Shown: positions 8,206 through 18,987, numbered from the stretch's first letter. The stretch is DNA of 64,000 bases from Terriglobales bacterium (GCA_015655585.1 JAATEV010000068.1:18215-82214); one strand, 5' to 3'. The notes: a model not told the origin generated them from the letters alone. A program made the numbers and translations.

Positions 8206-9513
8206 ATGAAGTTGAGCAGGATCGGCCGGTTTTCGCTGGCCTTCGTAGTTTCTGTGGCGATGGGTCTGGGCATGACGGCGTGCGGTGGCGGCACGATCGG
8301 TTACATGTGGGTGTTGGGGACGCAGTACAACCAGGTTGCCGCGTTCAAGATTGACGACTTCTCGGGCAATCTGACGCAGATCGTCCACTCGCCGTTCAGC
8401 TCAGGCGGAGCCGATCCGGTGTCGATTGTGGTCTCGTCGGGCGGCCGGTTTGTGTATGTGGTCAATCACGGCCTTACGGGAACGGCAACGCCTCCCTCTG
8501 GTTCGTCTTCCCTTCCCTGCGGCACTGCGGGCAGCATTGCAGAGTTCAGCGTGGGCGGCCAGGGAGTCCTGACCTTCCAGCAGTGCTTTACGCCCCAGGG
8601 GTTCAACCCGGTATGGGCCACTCTCGATCCTACGGGCGGTTACCTGTATGTTCTCGACAGCCTGGGACCGGGCGCGGTATGTACCCCCACCGCCACGACC
8701 CCCGTCACCCCGACATCCTGCTACGGCGATATCACGGTCTTTTCGATTGCGCAGGATACAGGCCGTCTATCTCTGGTATTGAATCAACAGGTCAAAGACC
8801 CCAACACGCAAAAGCAGTTGAGCTATTTCCCCGTCGGACCAAATCCGACCATGATGACGGTCGCGGGCACCGGATGCGTCTTTACCCTGAACAACGGAGT
8901 TACGCCGAGCAGCGGTTCTGCCGTTGCTCCGAACGTGACTCCCTACTCGGTGGGCGGGTCCGGCCAGTTGACACAGACGACGAACTCGACGATTGCGATC
9001 AATGCGACGCGTCCGACGTCGATCCGGACTGGCGGCTCGATCGTTTACATCACCGATGCCGGGGCACAGAATACGCCTGGACAGATTCTGCCGTTCACGG
9101 TTGGCGCCTGCTCCCTGAGCACGGTGACCGGCGGCCCGGTGACGAACGTATCGGGTACGGCGAATCCGGTTTACACGCTGGCGGACAGCACGGGACAGTT
9201 CCTGTATGTCCTGAACCAGAGCTCGACGAACTCGACGATTCCGAACAGCTCAATCTCGGCATTCAACGTAGAGTCGAACAGCCCGCTGATCCAGCTTCCG
9301 GATCAGAACAATCCATATCCGATTGGCGGCGGACCGGTATGCATGGTGGAAGATCCTTCCAACCAGTACCTCTATACGTCAAACGGAGATGGAACGGTGA
9401 CTGGAAAGATTCTGGACCGCACCTCGGGACAGCTCTCCGATCTGAAGCGCGGTTCGACCTTCACTGCGGTAGGACAAGCATCGTGCCTTGCAGTAAGCGG
9501 CAACGTAGACTAG
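8206..9513 (+). CDS. Lactonase-like beta-propeller lipoprotein (first of a tandem pair)
   Basis: About 435 residues. ATG 8206 has AAGGA just upstream. The N-terminus (MKLSRIGRFSLAFVVSVAMG then MTACGGG) is a lipoprotein signal with the lipidated Cys in TAC. Blades repeat the pattern GGRFVYVVN, GGYLYVLD, TGQFLYVLN, NQYLYTSN, typical of the YVTN / 6-phosphogluconolactonase-like propeller superfamily, with low-complexity S/T/N linkers. Probably an outer-membrane or periplasmic lipoprotein with a binding role; no lactonase catalytic set can be asserted. A paralog of similar size and order starts 109 bp downstream. Confidence 0.8.
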   Translation: MKLSRIGRFSLAFVVSVAMGLGMTACGGGTIGYMWVLGTQYNQVAAFKIDDFSGNLTQIVHSPFSSGGADPVSIVVSSGGRFVYVVNHGLTGTATPPSGSSSLPCGTAGSIAEFSVGGQGVLTFQQCFTPQGFNPVWATLDPTGGYLYVLDSLGPGAVCTPTATTPVTPTSCYGDITVFSIAQDTGRLSLVLNQQVKDPNTQKQLSYFPVGPNPTMMTVAGTGCVFTLNNGVTPSSGSAVAPNVTPYSVGGSGQLTQTTNSTIAINATRPTSIRTGGSIVYITDAGAQNTPGQILPFTVGACSLSTVTGGPVTNVSGTANPVYTLADSTGQFLYVLNQSSTNSTIPNSSISAFNVESNSPLIQLPDQNNPYPIGGGPVCMVEDPSNQYLYTSNGDGTVTGKILDRTSGQLSDLKRGSTFTAVGQASCLAVSGNVD

Positions 9514-9622
9514 CTGGCAACTTTACGCAGCTAGTCATAGGACAGGGCCTGGAGACAGGCTCTGAGTATCGGGACGATAAGAAGTGTCGGGCGGAAACGA
9601 TTTGCCCTGGAGTTAGGCAAGC

Positions 9623-10894
9623 ATGATGTTGAATAAGATGGGCCGCGCAGCATTGGCCTCAGCAGTTTCATTGTCGATGTTGGGCGTTACGGCTTGCAGC
9701 CGTGACTATGTGCTCGGGTATCTGTACGTTCCGACTGCGAGACCGCTGTCGGCGGGATCGCCAAACGGCGGCATCAGCGCGTATGCGATCGACTATCAGG
9801 CTGGCGGTCTGGAGCCGCTCTCGGATTCTCCTATTCCTGCTGGAGATAATCCGGTGGCGATTGCGGCTTCCCCGAATAACCTGGCGCTGTACGTGGTGAA
9901 TCAGAACGATTCGACCGTGATGACGTACCAGATCGGTACGGATGGCAAGCTCTACAACAAGCAGACCATCAACGTTACGGGAAGCACGCCGACGGCGATT
10001 GCAGTGGACGCGCAGGCGAAGTTCGTTTATGTCACGAACAAGTATCAGCTCGACGATAACGGCAAGCAGCTCTATTCGCCCGCATCGCCTGGGCCGGGCT
10101 CGGTGACGATCTTCCCGATCAACTCCGACAACACGCTGGGCACCCCCTCCACGCAGAAGGTGGGAAACAATCCGGTGGGCATTGTGGCGAGCAAGCCGCA
10201 GATCAACGCCCCGGCGGCGGGTTTTGTGTATGTGATCGATCAGGAGACACTGGCGAACGGCAGCCCTACCGGCGTTCTGCTTGGCTTCTCCGAGAATCTG
10301 ACGACTGGTGCGCTGACGCCTGTTCCGGGAACGACGATCACGACTCAGTCAGGTAGCAAGACGGTGGCGACGGGATTTGGCGCGGGTACGACGCCGGCGG
10401 CAATTGCCGAAGACCCCTCGGCGCGGTTCATCTATGTAACCGACCAGTCCAGCAACCAGCTCTACGGTTATGTGACGCAGAGCAATGGCGCGGTGACCCC
10501 GATTCCGACCGGGCCATACGAGACGGGCATCTTCCCGCAGGGAGTTACGATCGATCCTCGCGGCAAGTTCGTTTACATTGCGAACGCCACTTCGAGCACG
10601 GTGACTCCGTATGCGATCAGCCAGGCGAATGGATCGCTGACCCCGATTGCCAGCATCTCGGGCGGAAGCTCGGTGACAGACACGAATCCAACGTGCATCG
10701 CGATTGACCCGGCTCTGGGCGTCTACCTGTACACGACGAACAGCCTCGCAGCGGACATCACGGGCTTGCAGTTGAGCGCGAATGATGGCTCGCTGAAGCA
10801 GATTCAGAACACTCCGTTCCCCTCGGGCGCACTGCCTCAGTGCGCGGTGGCGGTGTCGAATGGATCGCACGCTACACAGGTAATCAATCCATAG
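9623..10894 (+). CDS. Lactonase-like beta-propeller lipoprotein (second of a tandem pair)
   Basis: 423 residues. Signal peptide with lipobox LGVTAC, then propeller blades with recurrent NNLALYVVN, KFVYVTN, GFVYVID, RFIYVTD, KFVYIAN and VYLYTTN strands. It is a paralog of the preceding gene, from which it probably arose by tandem duplication. A strong terminator follows directly, so the two lipoprotein genes form one unit. Function unknown beyond the exported propeller fold. Confidence 0.8.
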   Translation: MMLNKMGRAALASAVSLSMLGVTACSRDYVLGYLYVPTARPLSAGSPNGGISAYAIDYQAGGLEPLSDSPIPAGDNPVAIAASPNNLALYVVNQNDSTVMTYQIGTDGKLYNKQTINVTGSTPTAIAVDAQAKFVYVTNKYQLDDNGKQLYSPASPGPGSVTIFPINSDNTLGTPSTQKVGNNPVGIVASKPQINAPAAGFVYVIDQETLANGSPTGVLLGFSENLTTGALTPVPGTTITTQSGSKTVATGFGAGTTPAAIAEDPSARFIYVTDQSSNQLYGYVTQSNGAVTPIPTGPYETGIFPQGVTIDPRGKFVYIANATSSTVTPYAISQANGSLTPIASISGGSSVTDTNPTCIAIDPALGVYLYTTNSLAADITGLQLSANDGSLKQIQNTPFPSGALPQCAVAVSNGSHATQVINP

Positions 10895-10910
10895 TTGTTC
10901 TGCTGGTTTG

Positions 10911-10948
10911 AAGGAAAAGGCCCCACGATGTGGGGCCTTTTCCTTTGG
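10911..10948 (+). terminator. Strong intrinsic terminator
   Basis: Perfect 16-bp stem (10911-10926 with 10930-10945, arms starting AAGGAAAAGGCCCCAC) closed by a 3-nt loop, with T residues in the 3' arm. It ends the propeller-lipoprotein unit. Confidence 0.9.
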
Positions 10949-11347
10949 TGTGAGATTGCTTTTGCGGGTGGCGAGGCAATGTTTCTTTGGGAGATCGAAT
11001 GTGAGGTCGTTCCAGAAGCGAATTCTTCCTCGGTATGACAGGGGGTTGGGTTGAGTGGAGGAGGAAGAAAGACAACTGCAAAGCAACTGCTTCCGGGCTT
11101 GGAGCGGTATGGGTAGAAAAGCGGGTTTCTCCGCTTCGCAGTGCGATGAAGCCGCGCTGCTCCGGTCGAAATGACGAAATTTAGGGATGGTGTGCAAGAA
11201 AAGCAACAACAAGAACAACGGCAGGCGTTTCTCCACTATGGCGGCAAAAACGCCGCCCCCGGTCGAGATGACGTGCCTTGGTGGAGGCCGGGATGAAAGA
11301 CAAGAGCAACCGCAAGGTCTCTGGAAAGCTTTCAGAGGCTCTAAAGG
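10949..11347. repeat. Intergenic stretch with dispersed-repeat material
   Basis: About 400 bp without a supported gene. The part 11113-11222 (AAAGCGGGTTTCTCCGCTTC, then CCGGTCGAAATGACGAA, then AAAAGCAACAACAAGAACAA) recurs in altered form at about 44683-44790. The AGCGGA/TCCGCT-type palindrome is also related to the segments inside recG. Confidence 0.6.
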
Positions 11348-12529
11348 CTAGCGGGAGGCGGCGGTTGCGGCGCGGTATTTGTGGGAGAAGCGCTGGAGGA
11401 GGGCCTTGCGAGCGGGGGTTTCCACGAAGCGGTAGGCGACCAGCGAGAGCAGGACCAGGATCACGTAGGAGATCCAGGGATCGAAGGCTGCCAGATGAAG
11501 GCGCTCAGGCACTCGATAGATGTGGAGGAGCTGGTAGAAGTTGAAGTGGATGAGGTAGAGGCAGTAGGTGCTTTCGCCAACGAGCAGAAGCGGACGGCTG
11601 GCGAAGACGGACGAGATGGCATGGGGGCCGCTGAGGCCGAGGACAAGCGCGGCGAAGAGAGGGGTCATCAGGCCGCCATGCATAAGCAGGTAGGGCGTGT
11701 GGCCGACGATGGAGTAGAAGAAGACTCCCACGGCCAGAAGACTGACCGCGGCGAGCGTAAAGCGCTGGCGCGGGCTGAGAGTGAGGGCGAGCTGGAGCTT
11801 GCCGAGCGTGACTCCGCCGAGGAAGGTGCAGACATAGGGGAGAGGCGTGTACTTGAGGAAGCGGAGAAGCTGGCTGGAGCTGTAGCGGTCGATGGGGCCT
11901 GCGATGTGGTCGGGATTGAAGATGAGATAGAGGGCGTGGGGAACCAGTCCAAGAATCCAGAGACCACAGAGAAGGAAGAGGAGGTTCCGCGGCTGTTTAG
12001 GCCAGGAGATGCGGATGAGCCAGGGGAAGGCCGCGTAGAGCATGAACTCGCAGGAGAGGGTCCAGGCGACGGTATTCCAGAAGGTGGCGAGCGAAGGGCT
12101 CCAGCCCTGGAGGACGAAGGGGGTGAGGACGACTCCCTGCCAGAACTCGGCGTGGGAGCGGACATGCCACTCGTCCTGCAACATGCGGAAGGAGAGAAGG
12201 AGCACGAGGAAATAGACGGGGTAGAGACGAGCGAAACGGGCCAGCCAGAACTCGCGCTTGCTGAGGGTCTGGGCGCGGTCGGCGTAGTTGTAGGTGAGGA
12301 CGTAGCCGGAGATCAGGAAGAAGACACTGACGAAGACGTATCCGTTGTCCACGATGGGAAAGAGGATGCCGAGATGCGGCGGGGTGAAGTGAAACAGGAC
12401 GATAGCCAGCGCGAGGACGGTGCGAATGCCGGTGAGAGCCGGGAGTTGAGGCCTGCGGATGGTTGCTGCCGCCGAGTTGGGCGCAGGAGTCGTCGGCTTG
12501 GCCTCAGGTTCCAGAAGGTTGGTTTTCAC
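11348..12529 (-). CDS. Acyltransferase-3 family membrane protein (OafA/YrhL-like)
   Basis: 393 residues with about ten hydrophobic helices. The N-terminal LPALTGIRTVLALAIVLFHF and YVFVSVFFLISGYVLTYNY are the family signature, including the membrane His and the FFLISGF/Y-type motif. Members O-acylate sugars of lipopolysaccharide, exopolysaccharide, peptidoglycan or secreted glycolipids in the inner membrane. The substrate cannot be read from the sequence. The gene stands alone; its neighbours on both sides point away or belong to other pathways. Confidence 0.88.
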   Translation of the reverse strand: MKTNLLEPEAKPTTPAPNSAAATIRRPQLPALTGIRTVLALAIVLFHFTPPHLGILFPIVDNGYVFVSVFFLISGYVLTYNYADRAQTLSKREFWLARFARLYPVYFLVLLLSFRMLQDEWHVRSHAEFWQGVVLTPFVLQGWSPSLATFWNTVAWTLSCEFMLYAAFPWLIRISWPKQPRNLLFLLCGLWILGLVPHALYLIFNPDHIAGPIDRYSSSQLLRFLKYTPLPYVCTFLGGVTLGKLQLALTLSPRQRFTLAAVSLLAVGVFFYSIVGHTPYLLMHGGLMTPLFAALVLGLSGPHAISSVFASRPLLLVGESTYCLYLIHFNFYQLLHIYRVPERLHLAAFDPWISYVILVLLSLVAYRFVETPARKALLQRFSHKYRAATAASR

Positions 12530-12772
12530 TCGTTACTCTTCCTGGTCTCGTCCTGAAAGAATTGGATGCAGTGAAGGCATTAGTCTCTATAAACGCCGTT
12601 TCGCGAAGTTTGACGCAAAATAAGCGCCAAAGGATTCGATTTTGCTCCATTTCCACCGGTCTGGGGGCAGCCGGAGCAGAACAGAAGCAGCAACCGGGCC
12701 TCTAAACTTTGCACAGACGGACGGTTTGGGAACCACGCCTGCGATTCTGTTCGCGGCAACGTGCAACGCTGG

Positions 12773-13477
12773 TCAGGCCGTGACCAGAGAGCCGATCTTA
12801 TCGCCTTTGACGACACGGACAATGTTTCCGGACTCACGCATACTGAAGACCATCATCGGCATGTTGTTGTCTTTACAGAGCGAGACAGCGGTGGTGTCCA
12901 TGACGCGGAGGTTGAGGCGAAGGATGTCGTTGTAGGTGATCTGCTCGAAACGGGTGGCGGCAGAGTCGACCTTGGGATCGGCGGTGTAGATGCCATCCAC
13001 GGAGGTGGCCTTGAGCAGGATGTCGGCCTTGATCTCCATGGCGCGGAGGCTGGCGGCGGTATCGGTAGAGAAGAATGGGTTGCCGGTTCCGGCAGCGAAG
13101 ATGACAACGCGGCCTTTTTCGAGGTGGCGCATGGCGCGGCGGCGGATATAAGGCTCGGCGACCTCGTGCATCTCGATGGCGGACATGACGCGGCAGTGGA
13201 GGCTGAGCTTTTCGATGGCGTCCTGCAGGGCGATGGAGTTGATGACGGTGGAGAGCATCCCCATGTGGTCGGCGGCGACGCGATCCATATCGATGGCCTG
13301 CTGGGCTACGCCACGAAAGAAATTGCCTCCCCCGACAACGATGCCGATCTGGCAGCCGAGCGCGTGGACGGCAGCAATCTCTGCGGCGATTTTGTGGATG
13401 AAGACGGCGTCGATACCGAAGCCCTTGCCGGCGGCCAGGGCTTCCCCGGAGATCTTAAGGAGGACTCTCTTGTACAT
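12773..13477 (-). CDS. pyrH: UMP kinase
   Basis: Phosphorylates UMP to UDP with ATP in pyrimidine nucleotide synthesis. 234 residues, normal length. Family motifs are all present: [14 protein letters not shown] at the N-terminus, [44 protein letters not shown] and [10 protein letters not shown]. In most bacteria pyrH follows rpsB-tsf and precedes frr. Here it is alone on the minus strand, about 5 kb from the rpsB-tsf pair that reads in the opposite direction. Confidence 0.96.
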   Translation of the reverse strand: MYKRVLLKISGEALAAGKGFGIDAVFIHKIAAEIAAVHALGCQIGIVVGGGNFFRGVAQQAIDMDRVAADHMGMLSTVINSIALQDAIEKLSLHCRVMSAIEMHEVAEPYIRRRAMRHLEKGRVVIFAAGTGNPFFSTDTAASLRAMEIKADILLKATSVDGIYTADPKVDSAATRFEQITYNDILRLNLRVMDTTAVSLCKDNNMPMMVFSMRESGNIVRVVKGDKIGSLVTA

Positions 13478-13578
13478 GTCAGGTTCAAGTATCGCATGGC
13501 CGGAGGGGAGTCCGGGACTTCCTCAACTGGCGGGTCTTTCGTCCACGCAGCCCCCCTGACGTCTACACTGATAGATAC

Positions 13579-14670
13579 ATGAATAAGCTGGTTGCCGGAA
13601 ACCTTGTCCACCGCCCATTACGCTCGCTGATCAGTTGCCTGGCCATCGCAATCGAGGTGGTGATGATCCTCTCGATCACCGCGATCCTGATGGGCAAACT
13701 GAACGGCTTCAAGACGAGGCAGAACGGCATAGGCATGGACATGTTCGTCCGGCCGAACTCGACGAACAACTTTATCGGCATGAGCCCGGCGGGGTCTTCG
13801 ATCAAGGTGGCCGACGTGCTGGGCAGGATTCCGCATGTCGTTGTCTCGGCGCCGGTGAACGTACAGATTACGAGCTCGCTGGACAGCATCTACGGGATCG
13901 ACTTCAAGAGCTTCAACGACCTGTTGCCGTTCAGCTTTCTCTCGGGAGGGCCGTTTCAACATCCCTTCGACATCATTCTCGACGACTACGCGGCGGAGGG
14001 GAAGAAGGTCGGCGACACGATCCAGTTGCTGAACCATGCGTTCCGCATCTGCGGCATTGTGGAGCATGGCAAAGGCGGCCGGAAGTTTATGCCGATTGAG
14101 ACGATGGGGCAGATCACCGGCACCGAGGGCAAGGCCACGATGTTCTACCTGCGGACGGAAGACCCGCCGAAGTACCAGGAGGATATCCGGAAGGCGATTC
14201 TGGCTACTCCCGGCATGAGCACGTACAACGTGGCCACGGCGGAGGAGTATCTCTCTTCGATCTCACCGGACCGGCTGCCGGGCTTCAATATCGGGCTGCG
14301 GGCGACAATTGGCATCGCTGCCGTCATCGGGTTTCTGGTGATCTTTCAGTCCATGTACACCGCCGTAATGGAGCGCACGCGAGAGATCGGTATTCTGAAG
14401 TCAATGGGAGCTTCGCGCTCGTACATCGTCGGAATCGTGCTGCGGGAGACGGGCGTGCTGGCGGGGATTGGGATTGCGGTTGGAATTGCGGCGAGTTTCC
14501 TCCTGAGCGCGGCACTCAACGCCCGGTTCCCGACGCTGGACTTCGTTATCAACGTTCCGTATGTCTGGAAGTCTGTACTGATTGCCTTCACCGGAGCTTT
14601 GCTGGGAGCGCTCTATCCGGCGATGAAGGCCGCGAGCAAGGACCCGATTGATGCCCTGTCTTACGAGTAG
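13579..14670 (+). CDS. FtsX/MacB-type ABC transporter permease
   Basis: 363 residues with four transmembrane helices: one near the N-terminus (about 19-41), then a large periplasmic domain (about 45-235), then three C-terminal helices. The C-terminal block has ERTREIGILKSMGASRSYIV, the classic FtsX-domain signature, and ends PAMKAASKDPIDALSYE as in MacB/LolC-type permeases. It should work with a MacB/LolD-type ATPase, but none is adjacent. Divergent from pyrH across 101 bp, which must hold both promoters. Export of a lipid, lipoprotein or small molecule is possible. Confidence 0.85.
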   Translation: MNKLVAGNLVHRPLRSLISCLAIAIEVVMILSITAILMGKLNGFKTRQNGIGMDMFVRPNSTNNFIGMSPAGSSIKVADVLGRIPHVVVSAPVNVQITSSLDSIYGIDFKSFNDLLPFSFLSGGPFQHPFDIILDDYAAEGKKVGDTIQLLNHAFRICGIVEHGKGGRKFMPIETMGQITGTEGKATMFYLRTEDPPKYQEDIRKAILATPGMSTYNVATAEEYLSSISPDRLPGFNIGLRATIGIAAVIGFLVIFQSMYTAVMERTREIGILKSMGASRSYIVGIVLRETGVLAGIGIAVGIAASFLLSAALNARFPTLDFVINVPYVWKSVLIAFTGALLGALYPAMKAASKDPIDALSYE

Positions 14671-14810
14671 AGCGAACTGGCTTTCCTGCCGTCATTTATT
14701 TCCCTTCTGACTTGGATAAGGCACCGTTTTGAGGCGGTTTTACGACCAAAAGAGGCTTTTAGAATCTTTTTCGAGTGTTTTAATAGAAGATCAGGTCTTT
14801 AACAGAAGCG

Positions 14811-16493
14811 ATGAATCGGTCCCGGCTTTCTTTCCCATCCCGCGCTGTACGAACGATCGAAGCGCTGCTTCTGGCGGCCGCCGCGATCTTTCTTGCGCTG
14901 CATGGCCTGCATTTGAGCGCCGATTTTCCGAACCACTCCCCGTGGATGGACTGGGCCAAATATACGGACGAGGGCTGGTATGGCGACGCCGCGATCCGCC
15001 ACTTTCAGCGCGGCCACTGGTATCTGCCCGGAGACTTCAACCCGGCGGTAGCTCTGCCGGTATGGCCCCTGCTGGAGGGACTCCTGTTCCACTTCACGGG
15101 AGTCAACCTGATTGCGGCACGCGGGCTGGCGGTCGGGGTGTTTGCGCTGATCCTCGTGAGCTCGTACCTGCTGCTGCGGCGGTGGGATGGGCTGGCTGAA
15201 GATTCCATCCCCGCAGACAAGCCAACGAAGTCGCTTGCTCCTGCGATTGCGGTGCTTCTGCTGGCGGTAAGCCCGTTCTGCTATGTCTTTACGCGCCTGG
15301 CGATCCTGGAGCCGCTCCTGATCCTGCTCATGCTGCTGGCCCTGCGGGCTGCGTCGTATGCCAGCCCGGAGACCGATCTTCTGAAGCGGCAGTGGCGCGG
15401 CGCGGGGGCACTCCTGGCCCTTGGGCTGCTCCTCCCCCTGATGGTCCTGACCAAGACGACCGCAATTTTTCTGATTCCGGCGATACTGTGGGTGCTGTGG
15501 GCTCGCGCAGGCTACAGTCTGAGGCCGTTTCTGCGGATCGCCGTACCGCCCGCACTGCTGGGTGCGGCTCTGTGGATGGGCTACTTCGGCCTGATGGTTC
15601 ACGCCAGCTTTCTTGAGGACTACCGCTACCTCTTCGCAGCCAACTCCTACACCGGCATCACCCTGGAGAATGCGGCTTCGGTGCTGCACGATACCGTCTC
15701 CAGCGGACTGTGGATGGGAAAGATTCTGTATCCGCTTGCCATTGCAGCCTCGATGCTGGCGGTTGGGCTCGGATTCCTTCGCCCTCGGCGGTTTCGGAGT
15801 CCGCTGGTTGGGGCGCTGATTCTGTGGGCGTTGGGCTATGCCGGATTCCTCTCGTACCACGACAATCTTCAGCCTCGGTACTACCTGGTGATCGCGGTTC
15901 CGCTTACTCTGCTGGTGGCAGTCGTGTTTGAGGGCCTTCGGAGCGCGGTATCGGCTGGCGCGGCGAGACCGTATCTTCGGCTGGCCAGCGCAGGCGCGTT
16001 TGCGGCTGTTGCGATTCTTGCGGCGAGCGATGCGAGGCAGACCCTGGGGTATGTGCGCACGCCTGAGTACACCTTCGCCAGCGCCGCGGACCAGATCCAC
16101 AGGATCATCGCCGCCGACCGAACGCATAATCCGCTGGTGCTGTCGATCAGCGGCTCGAACCTGTCATTGATGACGGGGCTGCCGTCGATCTGCGACGACT
16201 TCGGGACGATGGAGCTGGATGCCCGGGTGCGGACGTACCACCCCGGCTGGTACGTCGCCTGGAACTACGTCGAGGACGACAAGATGGAGGCGCTGGCGCC
16301 GATCTATCACCTGCGCCGTGTCGCCGAGTTCCCTGCGATGGACGACCCGGAACGCAACCTGTTGATTCTTTATCGTCTCGATCCCCCGGAACGCAAAACT
16401 CCACGACAGCACCAGCAAAACCCATCCCCACGCTTGCTGGAGTCCAGCTTCAGCCAGCATAAGGCCGCCTCGACCGATTCCAGAAGAGACTAG
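14811..16493 (+). CDS. GT39/ArnT-type polytopic glycosyltransferase-like protein
   Basis: 560 residues with about 11 hydrophobic segments. In the first periplasmic loop WAKYTDEGWYGDAAIRHFQR has the Asp-Glu pair followed by aromatics that marks lipid-linked-sugar (GT-C) transferases of the PMT/ArnT group. A soluble region follows the last helix. Such enzymes transfer a sugar from a polyprenyl-phosphate carrier to lipid or protein on the periplasmic face. Donor and acceptor are unknown. The gene is isolated; an acyltransferase and an O-antigen-polymerase-like gene lie within 6 kb but not in one operon. Confidence 0.7.
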   Translation: MNRSRLSFPSRAVRTIEALLLAAAAIFLALHGLHLSADFPNHSPWMDWAKYTDEGWYGDAAIRHFQRGHWYLPGDFNPAVALPVWPLLEGLLFHFTGVNLIAARGLAVGVFALILVSSYLLLRRWDGLAEDSIPADKPTKSLAPAIAVLLLAVSPFCYVFTRLAILEPLLILLMLLALRAASYASPETDLLKRQWRGAGALLALGLLLPLMVLTKTTAIFLIPAILWVLWARAGYSLRPFLRIAVPPALLGAALWMGYFGLMVHASFLEDYRYLFAANSYTGITLENAASVLHDTVSSGLWMGKILYPLAIAASMLAVGLGFLRPRRFRSPLVGALILWALGYAGFLSYHDNLQPRYYLVIAVPLTLLVAVVFEGLRSAVSAGAARPYLRLASAGAFAAVAILAASDARQTLGYVRTPEYTFASAADQIHRIIAADRTHNPLVLSISGSNLSLMTGLPSICDDFGTMELDARVRTYHPGWYVAWNYVEDDKMEALAPIYHLRRVAEFPAMDDPERNLLILYRLDPPERKTPRQHQQNPSPRLLESSFSQHKAASTDSRRD

Positions 16494-16533
16494 CCGACTG
16501 GCGTTCGACAGCGAGAATCTAACGCACATTTCA

Positions 16534-16562
16534 TTGACTTCCCCCATCAGGTTCGCTATCCT
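16534..16562 (+). promoter_or_regulatory. Sigma-70-type promoter
   Basis: TTGACT (16534-16539) and TATCCT (16557-16562) separated by 17 bp. This is among the best -35/-10 matches in the window. It lies about 344 bp ahead of rplM and directly before a structured, non-coding stretch. Confidence 0.65.
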
Positions 16563-16567
16563 GTTTA

Positions 16568-16740
16568 CTCGCGCAACCTTGGCGGCTGTGTCTTCGTGTG
16601 TCTGCGAATACATAGAGCCCGAGGCGCCGTAGTGGACGATTGGAGCAGCAGAGCCAATTCTGGCGGCAGTTCCTCCCGTGAACCACTCCTCAAGCCGACA
16701 ACAGGCTTTTGTGCGAAGTCCCTAGCGGTACGGCTTTTTT
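16568..16740 (+). ncRNA. Candidate structured small RNA (possibly 6S RNA)
   Basis: About 173 nt from the predicted start to a run of six T at 16735-16740. The ends can pair imperfectly: GTCTTCGTGTG near 16590 with TGTGCGAAGTC near 16711. The middle can form a GTGG/CCAC stem closing hairpins such as ATTGG-N10-CCAAT. AAGCCG (16692-16697) can pair with CGGCTT (16731-16736) before the T run. Size, a long closing stem and a central open region suit 6S RNA, but I cannot confirm the family. An rplM leader is the main alternative. No open frame covers it. Confidence 0.4.
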
Positions 16741-16906
16741 GTGTGCGGAGAGATTCGCTCCCATCACTCAGCCATCTGCCCGGAACAATATTTGCTTGAA
16801 GCAGTCCCTAACCGGCTGTCCGTAAGTTGCGGTAAAAATCGTTCCATCCTTTCTTCATGCACCACGCCGAACACTGAAGACGGCAGAAACAAGGAGTAAC
16901 CCAGAG

Positions 16907-17356
16907 ATGTCCACGACAATCCCAAGCGGCAAAGATATCAAGCGCAAATGGTTTGTGCTCGATGCCAGCGGCAAAACCCTCGGCCGCCTCGCCACCCAAG
17001 CGGCCAGCGTGCTTGCCGGTAAGCTGAACCCTCTCTACACCCCCTACATCGATATGGGTGACCACGTTATCATCGTCAACGCCGAAAAGATTGTTCTTAC
17101 CGGCCTGAAGGCTGATCAGAAGCTCTATCGCCGCTATACCGGCTTCCCCGGCGGTCTTCGCGAAGAGTCGTTCGTCAAGCTGCTCGCCCGCCGTCCCGAG
17201 GCGATCGTCGAACAGGCTGTGAAGGGAATGCTTCCCAAGTCGAAGCTCGGACGCCAGATGGCCACTAAGCTGAAGGTTTACAAGGGCAGCCAGCATCCGC
17301 ACCTTGCCCAGCAGCCGGTTCCGTTGGAGCTTCCCTCCAGCGCGGCCAAGGCTTAG
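16907..17356 (+). CDS. rplM: 50S ribosomal protein L13
   Basis: 149 residues. Shows the L13 core: [19 protein letters not shown], the [19 protein letters not shown] segment, RYTGFPGG and [14 protein letters not shown]13 binds early in 50S assembly. ATG 16907 follows AAGGAG about 9 nt upstream. It precedes rpsI (S9) in the conserved L13-S9 pair; the gap is 98 bp. Confidence 0.97.
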   Translation: MSTTIPSGKDIKRKWFVLDASGKTLGRLATQAASVLAGKLNPLYTPYIDMGDHVIIVNAEKIVLTGLKADQKLYRRYTGFPGGLREESFVKLLARRPEAIVEQAVKGMLPKSKLGRQMATKLKVYKGSQHPHLAQQPVPLELPSSAAKA

Positions 17357-17454
17357 TCTTTCAGGATTCGAAGCAGCGGAATTTTGAAGGCCGCTGAACA
17401 AAACGGGCCGTCCAGGGATTGATCCCCGGGCCTTTTACAAGTTCAAGGAGCATC

Positions 17455-17850
17455 ATGGCAGATCTGATTCAGTACTACGGAACCGGCCGTCGCAAGTCCT
17501 CGATTGCACGCGTTTTTTTGCGTCCGGGCAGCGGCAAATTTACCGTCAACAAGAAGGAGTGCGATGTTTACTTCGTCACTCCGCAGCAGCGTGCCTCGGC
17601 ACGCCGTCCGCTGGGCATCGCCGATATCGGCGAGACCTTTGACGTCATCACCACCGTGCGTGGCGGCGGCGTAATGGGTCAGGCCGACGCGGTGAAGCTT
17701 GGAATTGCCCGCGCCCTGATGGAGTTCAATCCTGAACTCCGCAAGGCGCTGAAGTCCGAAGGCCTCGTTACCCGCGACTCGCGTGGTAAGGAGCGCAAGA
17801 AGTACGGTCAGAAGGGCGCTCGCGCTCGCTTCCAGTTCTCCAAGCGCTAA
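17455..17850 (+). CDS. rpsI: 30S ribosomal protein S9
   Basis: 131 residues, normal for S9. The motif [20 protein letters not shown] and the C-terminal tail [16 protein letters not shown] (the Lys/Arg tail that reaches the P-site tRNA) identify it. ATG 17455 has AAGGAG 4 nt upstream; an in-frame upstream start at 17419 lacks a ribosome site. It is cotranscribed with rplM and is followed by a structured gap before rpsB. Confidence 0.97.
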   Translation: MADLIQYYGTGRRKSSIARVFLRPGSGKFTVNKKECDVYFVTPQQRASARRPLGIADIGETFDVITTVRGGGVMGQADAVKLGIARALMEFNPELRKALKSEGLVTRDSRGKERKKYGQKGARARFQFSKR

Positions 17851-17856
17851 ACGTGC

Positions 17857-18008
17857 CGGCAAGTCTGCTTGCCGCCGCTTGAGACAGGAAGACCGCAGTT
17901 TTATGGAGGAGCTCCGAGGGGTTTTCCCTCGCCTCCTCCATCGCATCACCCGCAGGCTTTACCACTTGCGGCAAGGAGTCAAATCTCCCGCACGCGGGAT
18001 CAATCCAG
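17857..18008 (+). promoter_or_regulatory. Structured rpsI-rpsB intercistronic leader
   Basis: The 201-bp gap before rpsB can fold into consecutive hairpins: CGGCAAG/CTTGCCG (17857-17863 with 17868-17874), a long GGAGG-AGCTC-CGAGGG / CCCTCG-CCTCC stem near 17904-17937, CCGCA/TGCGG near 17950-17973, and TCCCGC-AC-GCGGGA near 17987-18000. None has a T run. This could be an S2 autoregulatory leader; that is inference. Confidence 0.4.
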
Positions 18009-18051
18009 GCATCGGTGGGGATCTCCCGGCTGCCTTAACTAAGGAGTTACT

Positions 18052-18987
<936 letters not shown>

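Noticed and set aside
11381..12556. Acidic 391-codon frame opposite the acyltransferase gene
   Set aside because: Glu/Gly-rich shadow. The minus-strand frame has membrane helices and family motifs.
16568..16740. Signal recognition particle RNA
   Set aside because: The GGTCAGG/GGAAGCAGCC core of 4.5S RNA is missing.
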